Positions 17,029-25,311 of a stretch of DNA of 40,737 nt are shown piece by piece (position 1 is the first letter of the stretch; every line of letters starts with the position of its first letter). This DNA is from Candidatus Zixiibacteriota bacterium (GTDB taxonomy: Bacteria; Zixibacteria; MSB-5A5; JAABVY01; JAHJOQ01). Both the position numbers and the translations under genes were made by a program. The notes under the pieces are model-generated. The model saw nothing but the letters and a program-made list of their open reading frames with translations. It had not been told where the DNA came from and ran no database searches. The stretch lies in NCBI GenBank assembly GCA_018820315.1, contig JAHJOQ010000088.1:1-40737 (forward strand), written 5' to 3'.

Positions 17029-17389
17029 ATATCCTCCGATAATTGATTTTCTGAATTAATGTACGACTTATGATTAATAAAGTTGCGCGAAAAGTAGCAT
17101 GTAATTGATTTTTCCTTATGATGCAGCTTAGAACCTCCAACACTGAAATCCCTGCTTCTGAAGTCGTTGTCATGCAAATTGTTACATGATTGCAGGGGAA
17201 GAGATCGTCTTGACGCGACGCGATTACCGGGATGAGATATCGCTGGGAGAGAGATGGCAGCTGGTACGAGGCTCTCTACCACAATTGCAGCGTACGAAGT
17301 TGGATATACATCAGTCTCTACCTGGAGGACTATTTCAAGTAGGCACAGAAATACCTCTTGAGAAGATAAACACGGTCGACACTCGGCTG
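17029..17389. other. Non-coding gap, no confident gene
   Basis: This 361-bp stretch is AT-rich near the DUF2089 start, where the operon promoter should lie, but no clear -35/-10 pair stands out. A 37-codon plus-strand frame at about 17230-17340 (MRYRWERDGSWYEALYHNCS and so on) has protein-like composition but no ribosome site and may be a relic. Confidence 0.4.
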
Positions 17390-17542
17390 CTAATTGGCAA
17401 TCGAATTAAGTCTCTTGGCTGTCCGACCTCGCCCTTCATCCCGTATTCGTTTCACTTCGAGGAGTATCAGTCCAAGCAGGCCGACTACGGCGATTAATGA
17501 CACGCCGATGACGATGAAGAGCATCGAAACATAAGTACTCAT
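17390..17542 (-). CDS. Single-pass small membrane protein, 50 residues
   Basis: ATG 17542 is preceded by GAAGGATGG and the frame runs to TAG at 17390-17392. The product starts MSTYVSMLFIVIGVSLIAVV, continues GLLGLILLEVKRIRDEGRG and ends in a basic, polar tail. One strong transmembrane helix with an inside-positive flank is typical of small regulatory membrane proteins. It lies between the DUF2089 operon and the cytochrome module, transcribed away from the latter. No family recognised. Confidence 0.6.
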   Translation of the reverse strand: MSTYVSMLFIVIGVSLIAVVGLLGLILLEVKRIRDEGRGRTAKRLNSIAN

Positions 17543-17765
17543 TAGAACCATCCTTCGTTGGGTCGATTACCGACGGATAGATTGTGAATTGATTCCAGAA
17601 GCAAATTCCTCATGGATAGATTCAGTCGACATTCCGACACGTCCAACCATTTGACAGGTCTGCCATGAGAGAGCGCTTTCTGAAAATATATCTTGACTTT
17701 TATTATCCCGATTCAGTAAATACAAAATATTGAACTTTTATTGAAACGCAATCGGAAATATCAAG

Positions 17766-18512
17766 TTGAATTTTCGCAACATTCCTCAGCAGCTCATCCC
17801 CCTCGCTATCCTTTTCGCGGCAGCTCTTGCTGCCCTGATAGTGGCCCGCCAGCTTCTAGTGCCAGACTCCTTCGGAGAGTACAGCCATTACAGGGCAGAT
17901 GCTGTGGATGAGATTGCGTCACTTGATATATCGTACGCGGGCTCCAACGCCTGCTTTGATTGTCACGATGACATATTCGAGATCAAGCAGGAATCGAATC
18001 ACTCGGGGCTCACCTGCGAGGTCTGTCATGGCCCTGCTGCCGAACATGTTGATGCTCCCGATGAATTCACTCCGAGCGCCCCACGTGGTCGAGGTTACTG
18101 CCCGCTGTGTCACGGGTACAATCCGTCGAGACCGTCAGGATTTCCACAAATATTGGCTGAATTACACAATCCAGGCAGGGCATGCATGACATGCCATGAT
18201 CCTCACAACCCGGTACTTCCACACGCGCCGGAAGAATGCAGCGCATGCCACCGTGAAATCTCCAATCAGAAGATGGTATCGCACCACGCCACTCTCACAT
18301 GTACGACCTGCCATGTCGTTCCGGAGGATCACTGGATCAATCCAAGGTTCGTGCGAGCAGAGAAACCATCGACCAGAGAACTCTGTGGGGGTTGTCACTC
18401 TGAGGATGCCGACAGTCCGAGAGAAATACCGCGGATTGATCTCAATGCACACGGAGAACGATACCTTTGCTGGGACTGCCACTACCCGCACCATCCGGAG
18501 GCAAATCAATGA
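17766..18512 (+). CDS. Membrane-anchored octaheme c-type cytochrome
   Basis: The 248-residue product has an N-terminal transmembrane anchor or uncleaved signal (LIPLAILFAAALAALIVARQ) and eight CxxCH heme sites, with first Cys at residues 63, 84, 112, 140, 158, 179, 207 and 235. A TTG start is used; it directly precedes the hydrophobic segment and no ATG is available. The stop overlaps the ATG of the Fe-S gene (ATGA), so translation is coupled. With the following NrfC- and NrfD-like genes it forms a three-subunit complex of the Nrf/Psr type that would pass electrons between menaquinone and periplasmic acceptors. Several additional His residues (SHHA, YPHHPE) can serve as distal ligands. The direction of electron flow cannot be told. 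Confidence 0.88.
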   Translation: MNFRNIPQQLIPLAILFAAALAALIVARQLLVPDSFGEYSHYRADAVDEIASLDISYAGSNACFDCHDDIFEIKQESNHSGLTCEVCHGPAAEHVDAPDEFTPSAPRGRGYCPLCHGYNPSRPSGFPQILAELHNPGRACMTCHDPHNPVLPHAPEECSACHREISNQKMVSHHATLTCTTCHVVPEDHWINPRFVRAEKPSTRELCGGCHSEDADSPREIPRIDLNAHGERYLCWDCHYPHHPEANQ

Positions 18513-19282
18513 AAGACGACAAGCCGGGTATCTCTCGCAGAGAGTTTATTGCGAACACAACACGCAAGCTGCCAGGACTCCTGCTGATTTGCTCGACGAT
18601 TGGAGCAAAGCAGCTTCTGTCAGATACTGATGACACTCACTATGATCCCACCCAGCACAATTATGCGATGGGAATTGATATTCACAAGTGTATAGGCTGT
18701 GGCCGCTGCTCTGACGCGTGCAAGAAAGAGAACAAGGTCCCGACCGAGCCGTTCTTTTTCCGCACGTGGGTAGAAAGATATATTATAGCTGCCGATGGAG
18801 AGGCAATCGTGGACAGCCCGAATGGTGGAATCGACGGATTCCCTGAGGCGAAGCATGGCGCGGATGTATTGCGGTCGTTCTTTGTTCCAAAACTCTGTAA
18901 CCACTGTGCCAACCCGCCCTGCGTACAGGTCTGTCCGGTCGGTGCGACTTTTTCGAGCCGCGATGGTGTAGTGCTGGTCGACGACAACTACTGTGTCGGC
19001 TGCCGATACTGTATTCAAGCCTGCCCTTATGGAGCAAGATATTTGCACCCGACCAAGATGGTGGCCGACAAATGCACTTTCTGCTATCATCGCATTGTAA
19101 GGGGCCTTCTGCCTGCCTGTGTTGAGGTCTGTCCGACTCAGGCGCGGGTGTTCGGTGAGATCGGCAAGCAGAGCAGTCCGTTACGACGGTTCCTGAGGTT
19201 TAACGATGTTTCCGTTCTCAAGCCGGGGCTCAACACCAAGCCAAAGGTTTATTATGCAGGGGCAGACGGGGAGGTCAGATAG
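18509..19282 (+). CDS. Tat-exported ferredoxin subunit with four [4Fe-4S] motifs (NrfC/PsrB-like)
   Basis: The 257-residue product starts at ATG 18509, preceded by CGGAGG. SRREFIANTTRKLPG is a twin-arginine signal, so it folds in the cytoplasm and acts on the periplasmic side. Four cysteine groups are visible: CIGCGRCSDAC, CNHCANPPCVQVC, CVGCRYCIQACP and CTFCYHRIVRGLLPACVEVC, giving 16 Cys as in DmsB/NrfC/HybA. It should connect the octaheme cytochrome with the NrfD-type quinone protein. No catalytic molybdopterin subunit is encoded nearby, so the module looks like a pure electron conduit. Confidence 0.92.
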   Translation: MKDDKPGISRREFIANTTRKLPGLLLICSTIGAKQLLSDTDDTHYDPTQHNYAMGIDIHKCIGCGRCSDACKKENKVPTEPFFFRTWVERYIIAADGEAIVDSPNGGIDGFPEAKHGADVLRSFFVPKLCNHCANPPCVQVCPVGATFSSRDGVVLVDDNYCVGCRYCIQACPYGARYLHPTKMVADKCTFCYHRIVRGLLPACVEVCPTQARVFGEIGKQSSPLRRFLRFNDVSVLKPGLNTKPKVYYAGADGEVR

Positions 19283-19285
19283 ACA

Positions 19286-20515
19286 ATGCCAGCGAGTTTG
19301 ATTCATATTCTGGCCGATCTTCAGGGTACAGTGGGATATGTCTATCCAAACGAATTCGAGTTGCACTGGGAACTGTTGATCGTAGTTTATCCGTATCTTA
19401 CGGGACTTGTGGCCGGTGCGTTCATCCTTGCATCGCTCAAAGCCGTGTTCAACGTGAATGCTCTGCAGCCGGTTTACAGACTCTCTCTGTTGTCGGCCCT
19501 CTCTTTCATGATAATCGCACCGCTTCCGCTCCTGGCACACCTCGGGCATCCGGAAAGATCTTATGAGATGTTTCTGACCCCGCACACGCAATCGGCGATG
19601 GCAATGTTTGGGTTTGTGTATGCCTGGTATCTGATGGTGGTACTGCTGCTGGAAATCTGGTTCGATTATCGTGAAGACATTGTAGGATGGTCGAAGAAGA
19701 AGACTGGCCTGATGAAATACGTTTACCTTCTCTTAAGCCTCGGATCGAGGGATGTTTCGGAAAAGTCAGTCAGATTCGACCACAAAGCTGGCAAGTTCAT
19801 TACTATCATCGGGATTCCATCCGCGTTTCTGTTGCACGGGTATGTAGGCTTCATTTTCGGGTCAGTCAAGGCAAACCCATGGTGGAGCAGCGTTCTGATG
19901 CCGATAGTGTTTCTTTTCTCTGCAATAGTGTCAGGAATCGCTCTGATGCTTCTTATCTACATGATCACCACCATGTTCAGATGGAAGCCGCTGAACATGG
20001 CCTGCCTGAACAAGCTTGCTGAATTTCTGATTCTGGCGATGATCGTCGACTTCTCGCTGGAATTACTCGATTTCATTCACCGCCTCTATGAATCGGAAGA
20101 ATCAATCGATATTTTGTCGCAGATGATCTCCAGCAGACTGTTTATAAGTCTTATCATTACTCAGATCGTGCTCGGCACTCTCTTCCCGCTGATCGCAATA
20201 ATAGTGGCGAGATTCGGGAGAGTCCCCAACGAGCTAAAACGCATTCTATATTTCCTTGGAGGCATACTCGTCCAGGTCGGCATCTTCAGCACAAGATGGA
20301 ATGTCGTTATCGGCGGACAGCTCTTCTCGAAAAGCCTTCGCGGCCTCACAGTTTACAAACTCGAATTGTTCGGACTGGAAGGTATCCTGATGACAGGGTT
20401 ACTTCTAATCTTACCATTCATCATACTATTTGCGCTGATCAAAGTCCTTCCACCGTGGTCACAGACACAGTCGCCCCCGGCAGCAGACGGCGGTCCGATT
20501 TCAGCGGAAGGATAG
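19286..20515 (+). CDS. NrfD/PsrC-type membrane quinone-interacting protein
   Basis: The 409-residue polytopic protein has about ten hydrophobic helices. GHPERSYEMFLTPHTQSAM and the preceding APLPLLAHLG match the conserved helix-loop region of NrfD/PsrC proteins, where the quinone site lies. FSTRWNVVIGGQLFSKSLRG near residue 340 is the second conserved block. The start codon follows the Fe-S stop by 3 bp, and GGGAGG lies 13 nt upstream, so it is the third gene of the operon. It would oxidise or reduce menaquinone and exchange electrons with the Fe-S subunit. Confidence 0.92.
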   Translation: MPASLIHILADLQGTVGYVYPNEFELHWELLIVVYPYLTGLVAGAFILASLKAVFNVNALQPVYRLSLLSALSFMIIAPLPLLAHLGHPERSYEMFLTPHTQSAMAMFGFVYAWYLMVVLLLEIWFDYREDIVGWSKKKTGLMKYVYLLLSLGSRDVSEKSVRFDHKAGKFITIIGIPSAFLLHGYVGFIFGSVKANPWWSSVLMPIVFLFSAIVSGIALMLLIYMITTMFRWKPLNMACLNKLAEFLILAMIVDFSLELLDFIHRLYESEESIDILSQMISSRLFISLIITQIVLGTLFPLIAIIVARFGRVPNELKRILYFLGGILVQVGIFSTRWNVVIGGQLFSKSLRGLTVYKLELFGLEGILMTGLLLILPFIILFALIKVLPPWSQTQSPPAADGGPISAEG

Positions 20516-20593
20516 AATCGGCAGTTCGCGCGCATGATTCGATCTTCCCGGAGAAATACCTATCTTATCTGAGTCCAGGACAGTATTCCAAAC

Positions 20594-22522
20594 TCAGCAA
20601 TCGCATGGCGCCGGGCCGCCGGAGAATATGTACATCACCAGATAGACGATGTCATCAATATCGATGTCGCCTGAACAATCTACTTCGCCTGCATCAAATG
20701 GAATGGGTGCGGGCCCTCCGGTAAAAATATACGCGACCAGATAGACAACATCATCAATGTCGACTTCTTCGCTGTTGTTGGCATCCCCGCAAATGAAATC
20801 AGGCGGTGGCTCCTCTTCATATATGTCGATGAATACGCCAATCGTATCATATTTCGGCAATGTGTCTGAGTCAGCCAGCTCTATCATTATGAAGTAAAGA
20901 CCGGGCCACGATGGAGTGCCCGATATTGTGCCGACCGCACCACCGGTGAATATGCAACCGTAGGGGGGCTGCCCAAGAATGCGCGTCCAGTAGTAAGGCT
21001 CGATGCCGCCGATCGCTGAGAACTGGTAGAAATATGGCTCACCGATGATCCCGTAGGGGACATCGTAAGCCATAGCGTGTATCCTGCCATCGCAGTGATC
21101 ACCTACACCATCATGATCCTCGTCGTACTGCTCCGGGTTATATACATCTTGACAATTATCGCATGCGTTACCAACTAAGTCGCCGTCGTCATCTTCCTGA
21201 AGAGGATTGTTGGCATCCGGGCAGTTGTCTGCATCGTTGAGGATGTTGTCAAGATCTCTATCGTCAGAATTCAGAAATGCCACCAGAGCAGTCATTCCCT
21301 TTATCATACGAGTGAGATAATCGAAGTTGACGTGTGATGTGTTGTCGTAAGGCGAATGATAGACGCTCGAGAAATAGTACTCGTGCAAGTACGCTACCTC
21401 AAAACCATTCTGTTGAAACGGATGGTGATCCGACCCTCCCCCGGCCCAACCGTCAAGGATTCCGTATATTCCAACATACTGGTTTGCAAGATCCGCCCAT
21501 ACCTGAGCATACATTGAATTGGATGCATGATTCAGCCATGCGTAATCATAGTTATACTCGTCACCGATCATATCCATATTCAGCATCACAATTATGTCAT
21601 CTCCGCGAATAGCAGCGTTGTCCGCATAATGCCACGAGCCATGCAAGCCTAACTCTTCAGCATCAAACGTGGCATATATGAGAGTTACGGGTGTCTCGAT
21701 GTTCCGCATAACGCGAGCTATTTCGATGACAGCAGAAGTGCCGCTTCCGTTGTCATCAGCACCGGGAGAGCCGGGAACTGCATCATGATGCGCTCCGATT
21801 ACAACATGCTTGTCGGGATAGAGTGATCCGATTTTACGAGCTATGACATTGCGGCAGCCCGTAGGAATGCCGTCGATTTGAATAGTGAACTCATCAAATA
21901 TGACCTCATCGCAGCCGTAAGATTCGAGTTTCTGCTTGATCCATGCCGAAGCTTCGTAATTGGAGGAAGTGCCGGCAACTCTACCGCCAAAATCTTGCAG
22001 CACGTTCATATATGATGTGATCGAATCCTGCCGTACCAGCGATATTATCGAATCATAATCGATCTCAGCACTGAATTTTAGATCGGAGAGCGCGAACGGC
22101 TTCCTGTATGAAAACCGCATACTCTCCATATGTATCGGGACAAGATCGAGTGGTTCACGAGTCTGGCCGAGTTGAAGGATGTCGACTCTGAAGAGTCGAT
22201 AACCACTCTCATCAAAAAGCAACTCGTACTTGTCAACATTTTGGCGATCCATTCGCTTGTCAATGGCGAGGTTCGATTTGTCAACATCGCTCGCGACCAG
22301 TGATATGGTCAGCCCGGATTGAAGAAGCCTTGCGCTGGATGATGCATCTGCCAATACGAGGCAACCGTCGGAAAGCAGCAGCACTCCATCGACGCCTGTC
22401 GAAGTTAGAATCTGCGCATCCTGCGCGCTGTTGATGCTGACTTTGTAGAGGTCATCGGCAACTGCTGTTGATGCTATGCCCATCAACAGGATTAGTCCCA
22501 TTAAAGCTTTCTTCCAAAACAA
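20594..22522 (-). CDS. Secreted M28 metallopeptidase with TSP3 repeats, Ig-like and dockerin-like domains
   Basis: The 642-residue product uses a TTG start at 22522, with GAAGGAGG six bases upstream, followed by a signal peptide (ALMGLILLMGIASTAVA). The M28 domain spans about 165-415. The two-zinc site is complete: His245 and Asp247 (GAHHDAVPG), Asp256 (GADDNGSG), Glu289 catalytic and Glu290 (FDAEELG), Asp317 (NMDMIG) and His366 (SDHH). Then come two Asp-rich thrombospondin type-3 repeats at 430-480 (DADNCPDANNP, DEDHDGVGDHC), a putative-Ig (He_PIG-like) domain at 490-570, and a C-terminal dockerin-like pair at 578-642 (VDIDDVVYLVAYIFTGGPAP twice). It is an extracellular amino- or carboxypeptidase. 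It is convergent with the NrfD gene. Confidence 0.92.
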   Translation of the reverse strand: MFWKKALMGLILLMGIASTAVADDLYKVSINSAQDAQILTSTGVDGVLLLSDGCLVLADASSSARLLQSGLTISLVASDVDKSNLAIDKRMDRQNVDKYELLFDESGYRLFRVDILQLGQTREPLDLVPIHMESMRFSYRKPFALSDLKFSAEIDYDSIISLVRQDSITSYMNVLQDFGGRVAGTSSNYEASAWIKQKLESYGCDEVIFDEFTIQIDGIPTGCRNVIARKIGSLYPDKHVVIGAHHDAVPGSPGADDNGSGTSAVIEIARVMRNIETPVTLIYATFDAEELGLHGSWHYADNAAIRGDDIIVMLNMDMIGDEYNYDYAWLNHASNSMYAQVWADLANQYVGIYGILDGWAGGGSDHHPFQQNGFEVAYLHEYYFSSVYHSPYDNTSHVNFDYLTRMIKGMTALVAFLNSDDRDLDNILNDADNCPDANNPLQEDDDGDLVGNACDNCQDVYNPEQYDEDHDGVGDHCDGRIHAMAYDVPYGIIGEPYFYQFSAIGGIEPYYWTRILGQPPYGCIFTGGAVGTISGTPSWPGLYFIMIELADSDTLPKYDTIGVFIDIYEEEPPPDFICGDANNSEEVDIDDVVYLVAYIFTGGPAPIPFDAGEVDCSGDIDIDDIVYLVMYIFSGGPAPCDC

Positions 22523-22678
22523 AATAATCCTCCTTCGTACTCTATTGACGATACGAGGTCCCGAATGTCAAAGATGCAATAAACGAGAGATGCACACCTC
22601 CCGGACAACCCTGGTAGAACACGGGTAAGAACATCTCAGGATCGAGCGCGCGAGCGCACCCATCCTATAACTCATTAC

Positions 22679-22706
22679 AATATACTAAGATAGGCTAATC
22701 TGTCAA
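22679..22706 (-). promoter_or_regulatory. Sigma70-type promoter for the M28 peptidase gene
   Basis: On the minus strand TTGACA (22701-22706) and TATATT (22679-22684) are 16 bp apart. It points at the peptidase gene, giving a leader of about 150 nt before the TTG at 22522. The leader contains a GC-rich alternating stretch (GCGCGCGAGCG). Confidence 0.6.
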
Positions 22707-22783
22707 GGTGTAATTTGGAGCAACCAGCTAATACCGCAGCCCAGCGACACACCGTTAGAAAGGACTCCCCGGTGGCGTCGGTC

Positions 22784-23531
22784 ACAAAATGGGGTCTCTG
22801 TTGTAGGCAGTTTAGGGTAAAAACCAAGACTTTGTTTGAAGAAGCAAAATATCCTTGCGCAAATGGTTGTTGGCTGTTTATCTTATGAGTGTATTGAAAA
22901 AGGCAGTAGCAGCCATCAGTTGCATCGTAGTCAAAGTTTTACGCACAAGACTGCGTGGTTTATGACTCACAGGATCAAGGAAGCCATGAAAGACCCTGTG
23001 TTCACTCGACAGCTTGGCGGGGCTGGCAAGACGGTTGAGGCTGACGAAACCTTCTGGGGAAACCAGAAGCGAAGAAAAGGGACTCCCGGTCGCGGGTACG
23101 CGTACAAGGAGAAGATATTCTCCTTGATCGAGCGTGTCGGCGATGAATGTTCTTTTCATGTACCTGCGGTAACTGCCGCGACTCGTGGACCGATTATGCA
23201 AGAGCAGATACGTCAAGATACCCAAGTCTTTACCGATGATTTTGGTAGTTTTAGTGGTGTTGATGATGAATTCTTGAACCATCAAGTTGTCAACCATAGA
23301 CAGAAGGAATATACTCGCGGACCGATACATGCTACTACAGTGAAAAACTACGTCAGCATTCTGAAGAGTGGATTAGTTGGTGTTTATCAACATGTCGGTG
23401 CGCATCATTTGAAACGCTGTATTGGCGAATTTGATTTCGGCTTCAATAGCCGCAACGGGAGTGATGGGGAACGCGCTCAGTTGGCTTTGAAGGGGATTGA
23501 TGGAAGAAGATTATTGTACAGGGACTCATAA
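22784..23531 (+). pseudogene. IS1595-family (ISXO2-like) transposase, frameshifted
   Basis: The coding sequence is spread over three frames. KWGLCCRQFRVKTKTLFEEA (end of the zinc ribbon) lies in one frame, ISLRKWLLAVYLMSV in a second, and KGSSSHQLHRSQSFTHKTAW to the end in a third. Each change equals a one-base deletion, the first near 22846 (AAAA) and the second near 22895 (AAAAA). The DDE core shows VEADETFWG and FTDDFGSF, but the usual Glu before [NG]-Y/F-x-S is Lys (TVKNYVSILKSG). The C-terminus (VYQHVGAHHLKRCIGEFDF) is intact. It is dead unless the A-run shifts are sequencing errors. Flanking inverted repeats were not found. Confidence 0.82.
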
Positions 23532-23533
23532 AT

Positions 23534-24283
23534 ATGACCAAGAAAAAGAAAATCGAACCTCTTGTCCTGAAGATCGAGGGTAGTAGAATCACTACTGCCA
23601 AGTTCATGCGAATTGTCAAGAACTTCACGGCGATATTGCGCAATGTCGCAGACGAGTTGACCGAAGGGCAGGATTCCGTTACTTGGCTTATCAGTGCTGA
23701 GAAGGGGAGTCAAGTATTCAAGGCGAGTCCGGAAGCCGACGAGACGGTCGTGAGGAACCTGGAGTCGATACCCAAAACTATCTATGAGGGATTTGGATTG
23801 ATTGAAAGAGGCAGAAGGCGACCAAGAGGATTTTCTGACGCTGCACTAAAGAACGCAAATGAACTGGCCTCAGTGATTGGCAATGGTGACGGAGACATTT
23901 CGAGGGTGGCGATTAGGTACGTGGGGCAAACCAAAGACCTTTCCGTAAAGACTTCGCTGCACGTAAAGGACATTCTCGGTGTGAAAAGGACAGAGGACGG
24001 GTCTGTTGAGGGACGAGTGACAGTTCTTTCGGATAAGAGGCGTTTCAAAGTATACGTTGACGATGTGCTCACTGGTCACTCTGTACGCTGCACTGCGAGG
24101 GATGTGGACGAGGACGAACTCATCGCCACGTTCAGAAAGAGAATCGCTGTAACCGGTACTGTTCACTATCGCAGAGACAACACTCCTGTGAGGATTGAAG
24201 TAGACAACATTCGTATCCTTGGAAGGGGTGACAAGCTGCCCTCCTTTGATGATGTAAAAGGGATATTCAGGCAAGGTAATTGA
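23534..24283 (+). CDS. Unknown protein, first gene of the PIN-domain operon
   Basis: The 249-residue product is rich in Lys/Arg and acidic residues, has no signal or membrane helix, and contains no motif I recognise. The N-terminal third is mostly helical (ITTAKFMRIVKNFTAILRNV). The C-terminal part (GSVEGRVTVLSDKRRFKVYV, then RIAVTGTVHYRRDNTPVRIE) has the alternating pattern of a small beta-barrel such as an OB fold. It begins 2 bp after the transposase stop and its TGA overlaps the ATG of the PIN gene. Coupling with a PIN nuclease gene suggests an antitoxin or RNA-binding partner, but it is much larger than VapB antitoxins. No strong ribosome site is present, only AAGAAG further upstream within the transposase end. 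Confidence 0.75.
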   Translation: MTKKKKIEPLVLKIEGSRITTAKFMRIVKNFTAILRNVADELTEGQDSVTWLISAEKGSQVFKASPEADETVVRNLESIPKTIYEGFGLIERGRRRPRGFSDAALKNANELASVIGNGDGDISRVAIRYVGQTKDLSVKTSLHVKDILGVKRTEDGSVEGRVTVLSDKRRFKVYVDDVLTGHSVRCTARDVDEDELIATFRKRIAVTGTVHYRRDNTPVRIEVDNIRILGRGDKLPSFDDVKGIFRQGN

Positions 24284-24759
24284 TGATTAAACGCAGATAC
24301 TGGGACGCTTGCACGTTCCTAGGATGGTTCAACAACGAGAGCGAAAAGATTGGGAAATGTTTAGGTGTGAAGAAACTCGCCGAAGATGGCGAACTGATCA
24401 TCATTACATCTGCGATAACACTAACTGAAGTGGTCTGGCTAAAAGGCCATCCCAGACTCTCGAAAGAATCAGAAAACACTATCAGCGAATTTTTCGAGCA
24501 GCCATTCATTGCCGTTCGATCCGTTGATAGAACTATTGCTGAAGAAGCAAGAAAACTGATATGGAAACACAATGTGCAACCGAAAGATGCAATTCACGTT
24601 GCTACCGCCCTTCAATTGAAAGTGCCCGACTTCGATACGTTTGATGATGGATTGACAAAGCTTGATGGTAAGCTGGGGAATCCGAAACTTAGGATTGGAC
24701 ACCCCAATATCTCATACCAAGAATTGATTGATTTTCCAGATGAGGCGGAAGATGTCTAA
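24283..24759 (+). CDS. PIN-domain ribonuclease (VapC-like)
   Basis: The 158-residue product has the PIN acidic set: Asp in YWDACTFLGWF (residue 8), Glu in TLTEVVWLKG (about 49), Asp in QPKDAIHVATAL (about 106) and Asp in FDTFDDGL (about 124). It should cleave RNA with Mg or Mn. The ATG at 24283 shares its A with the TGA of the preceding gene, so the two proteins are made together. Likely a toxin or a processing nuclease partnered with the 249-residue protein. The C-terminal tail (NISYQELIDFPDEAEDV) is longer than in typical VapC. Confidence 0.85.
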   Translation: MIKRRYWDACTFLGWFNNESEKIGKCLGVKKLAEDGELIIITSAITLTEVVWLKGHPRLSKESENTISEFFEQPFIAVRSVDRTIAEEARKLIWKHNVQPKDAIHVATALQLKVPDFDTFDDGLTKLDGKLGNPKLRIGHPNISYQELIDFPDEAEDV

Positions 24760-24898
24760 GAGAGCAACGACGCGAAAAAAAGAGCATGACAACGGCGATT
24801 TTGATAAACTTATATCAGCCCCCCTCCAAATCCCCAAGGAAGACATCAAGAAGCCTAAGCCCGGGAAGAAATCGCGCAAGAGAGATAAGTCCTCATGA
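24752..24898 (+). CDS. Tiny basic protein, 48 residues, overlapping the PIN gene
   Basis: ATG 24752 lies 8 bp inside the end of the PIN gene in another frame, and the frame runs to TGA 24896-24898. The product starts MSKRATTRKKEHDNGDFDKL, then SAPLQIPKEDIKKPKPGKKS, and ends RKRDKSS. It has about 19 Lys/Arg and a central DFDKLISAPLQIP that could be a short binding helix. It is overlapped in turn by the next ATG. Such a small basic product beside a PIN nuclease could be an antitoxin or accessory factor. Function unknown. Confidence 0.65.
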   Translation: MSKRATTRKKEHDNGDFDKLISAPLQIPKEDIKKPKPGKKSRKRDKSS

Positions 24899-25200
24899 AT
24901 CGACTCCAGAGGATTATACTGATTGTCTATGTGGTTGCGATCTTCATTTCTTGTATCTACGTGCCTTGGGATTTACTTGTGATTGACGAAGGCGCAAGTG
25001 CGCGCATCCCCGCGGGCTATGGCCTTCTTTGGGGCGAAAGAGTTGATTTTCACAGCCAGACCAATGTCGCCTTTGGTGCCCTATTTAATAATCAAATCGC
25101 GGTCTCGATTGAGCGTTGGTTAGTCCAAATCGTGGGACTCACACTTATCGCCGCGGGTTTGCTCGCCGTCTTCAGCGACAAAAAGCATCTTACTGAATGA
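24895..25200 (+). CDS. Small two-helix membrane protein
   Basis: The 101-residue product overlaps the preceding stop (ATGA). It has hydrophobic helices at about residues 6-24 (RIILIVYVVAIFISCIYVPW) and 75-92 (IVGLTLIAAGLLAVF), with an outside loop containing GYGLLWGERVDF. I recognise no family. As the last of four coupled genes it may be the effector or membrane anchor of the PIN module, or simply cotranscribed. A strong terminator follows at 25261-25289. Confidence 0.7.
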   Translation: MNRLQRIILIVYVVAIFISCIYVPWDLLVIDEGASARIPAGYGLLWGERVDFHSQTNVAFGALFNNQIAVSIERWLVQIVGLTLIAAGLLAVFSDKKHLTE

Positions 25201-25260
25201 GCATTCTGCCCCTGCAGATAGATGACAAGAGCTGAGTTTGTTGAGTATACAATCGACACA

Positions 25261-25289
25261 AAAAAAGCACCTTCGTTTGAAGGTGCTTT
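25261..25289 (-). terminator. Rho-independent terminator between convergent genes
   Basis: AAAGCACCTTC-gttt-GAAGGTGCTTT forms a perfect 11-bp stem. On the minus strand it is followed by a T run (complement of the AAAAAA at 25261-25266), so it ends the small-cytochrome transcript. It may also stop the PIN operon from the other side. Confidence 0.85.
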
Positions 25290-25311
25290 CATATCGAGAT
25301 GAGATCAGGGA

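Noticed and set aside
17186-17497. Plus-strand 103-codon frame
   Set aside because: It overlaps the better supported 50-residue membrane protein on the other strand and has no recognisable composition, ribosome site or family.
22836-22890. TTG at 22836 as the start of an intact IS1595 transposase
   Set aside because: The first residues (KKQNILAQMVVGC...) are an out-of-frame reading of the conserved ISLRKWLLAVYLM segment, so the gene is frameshifted rather than short.
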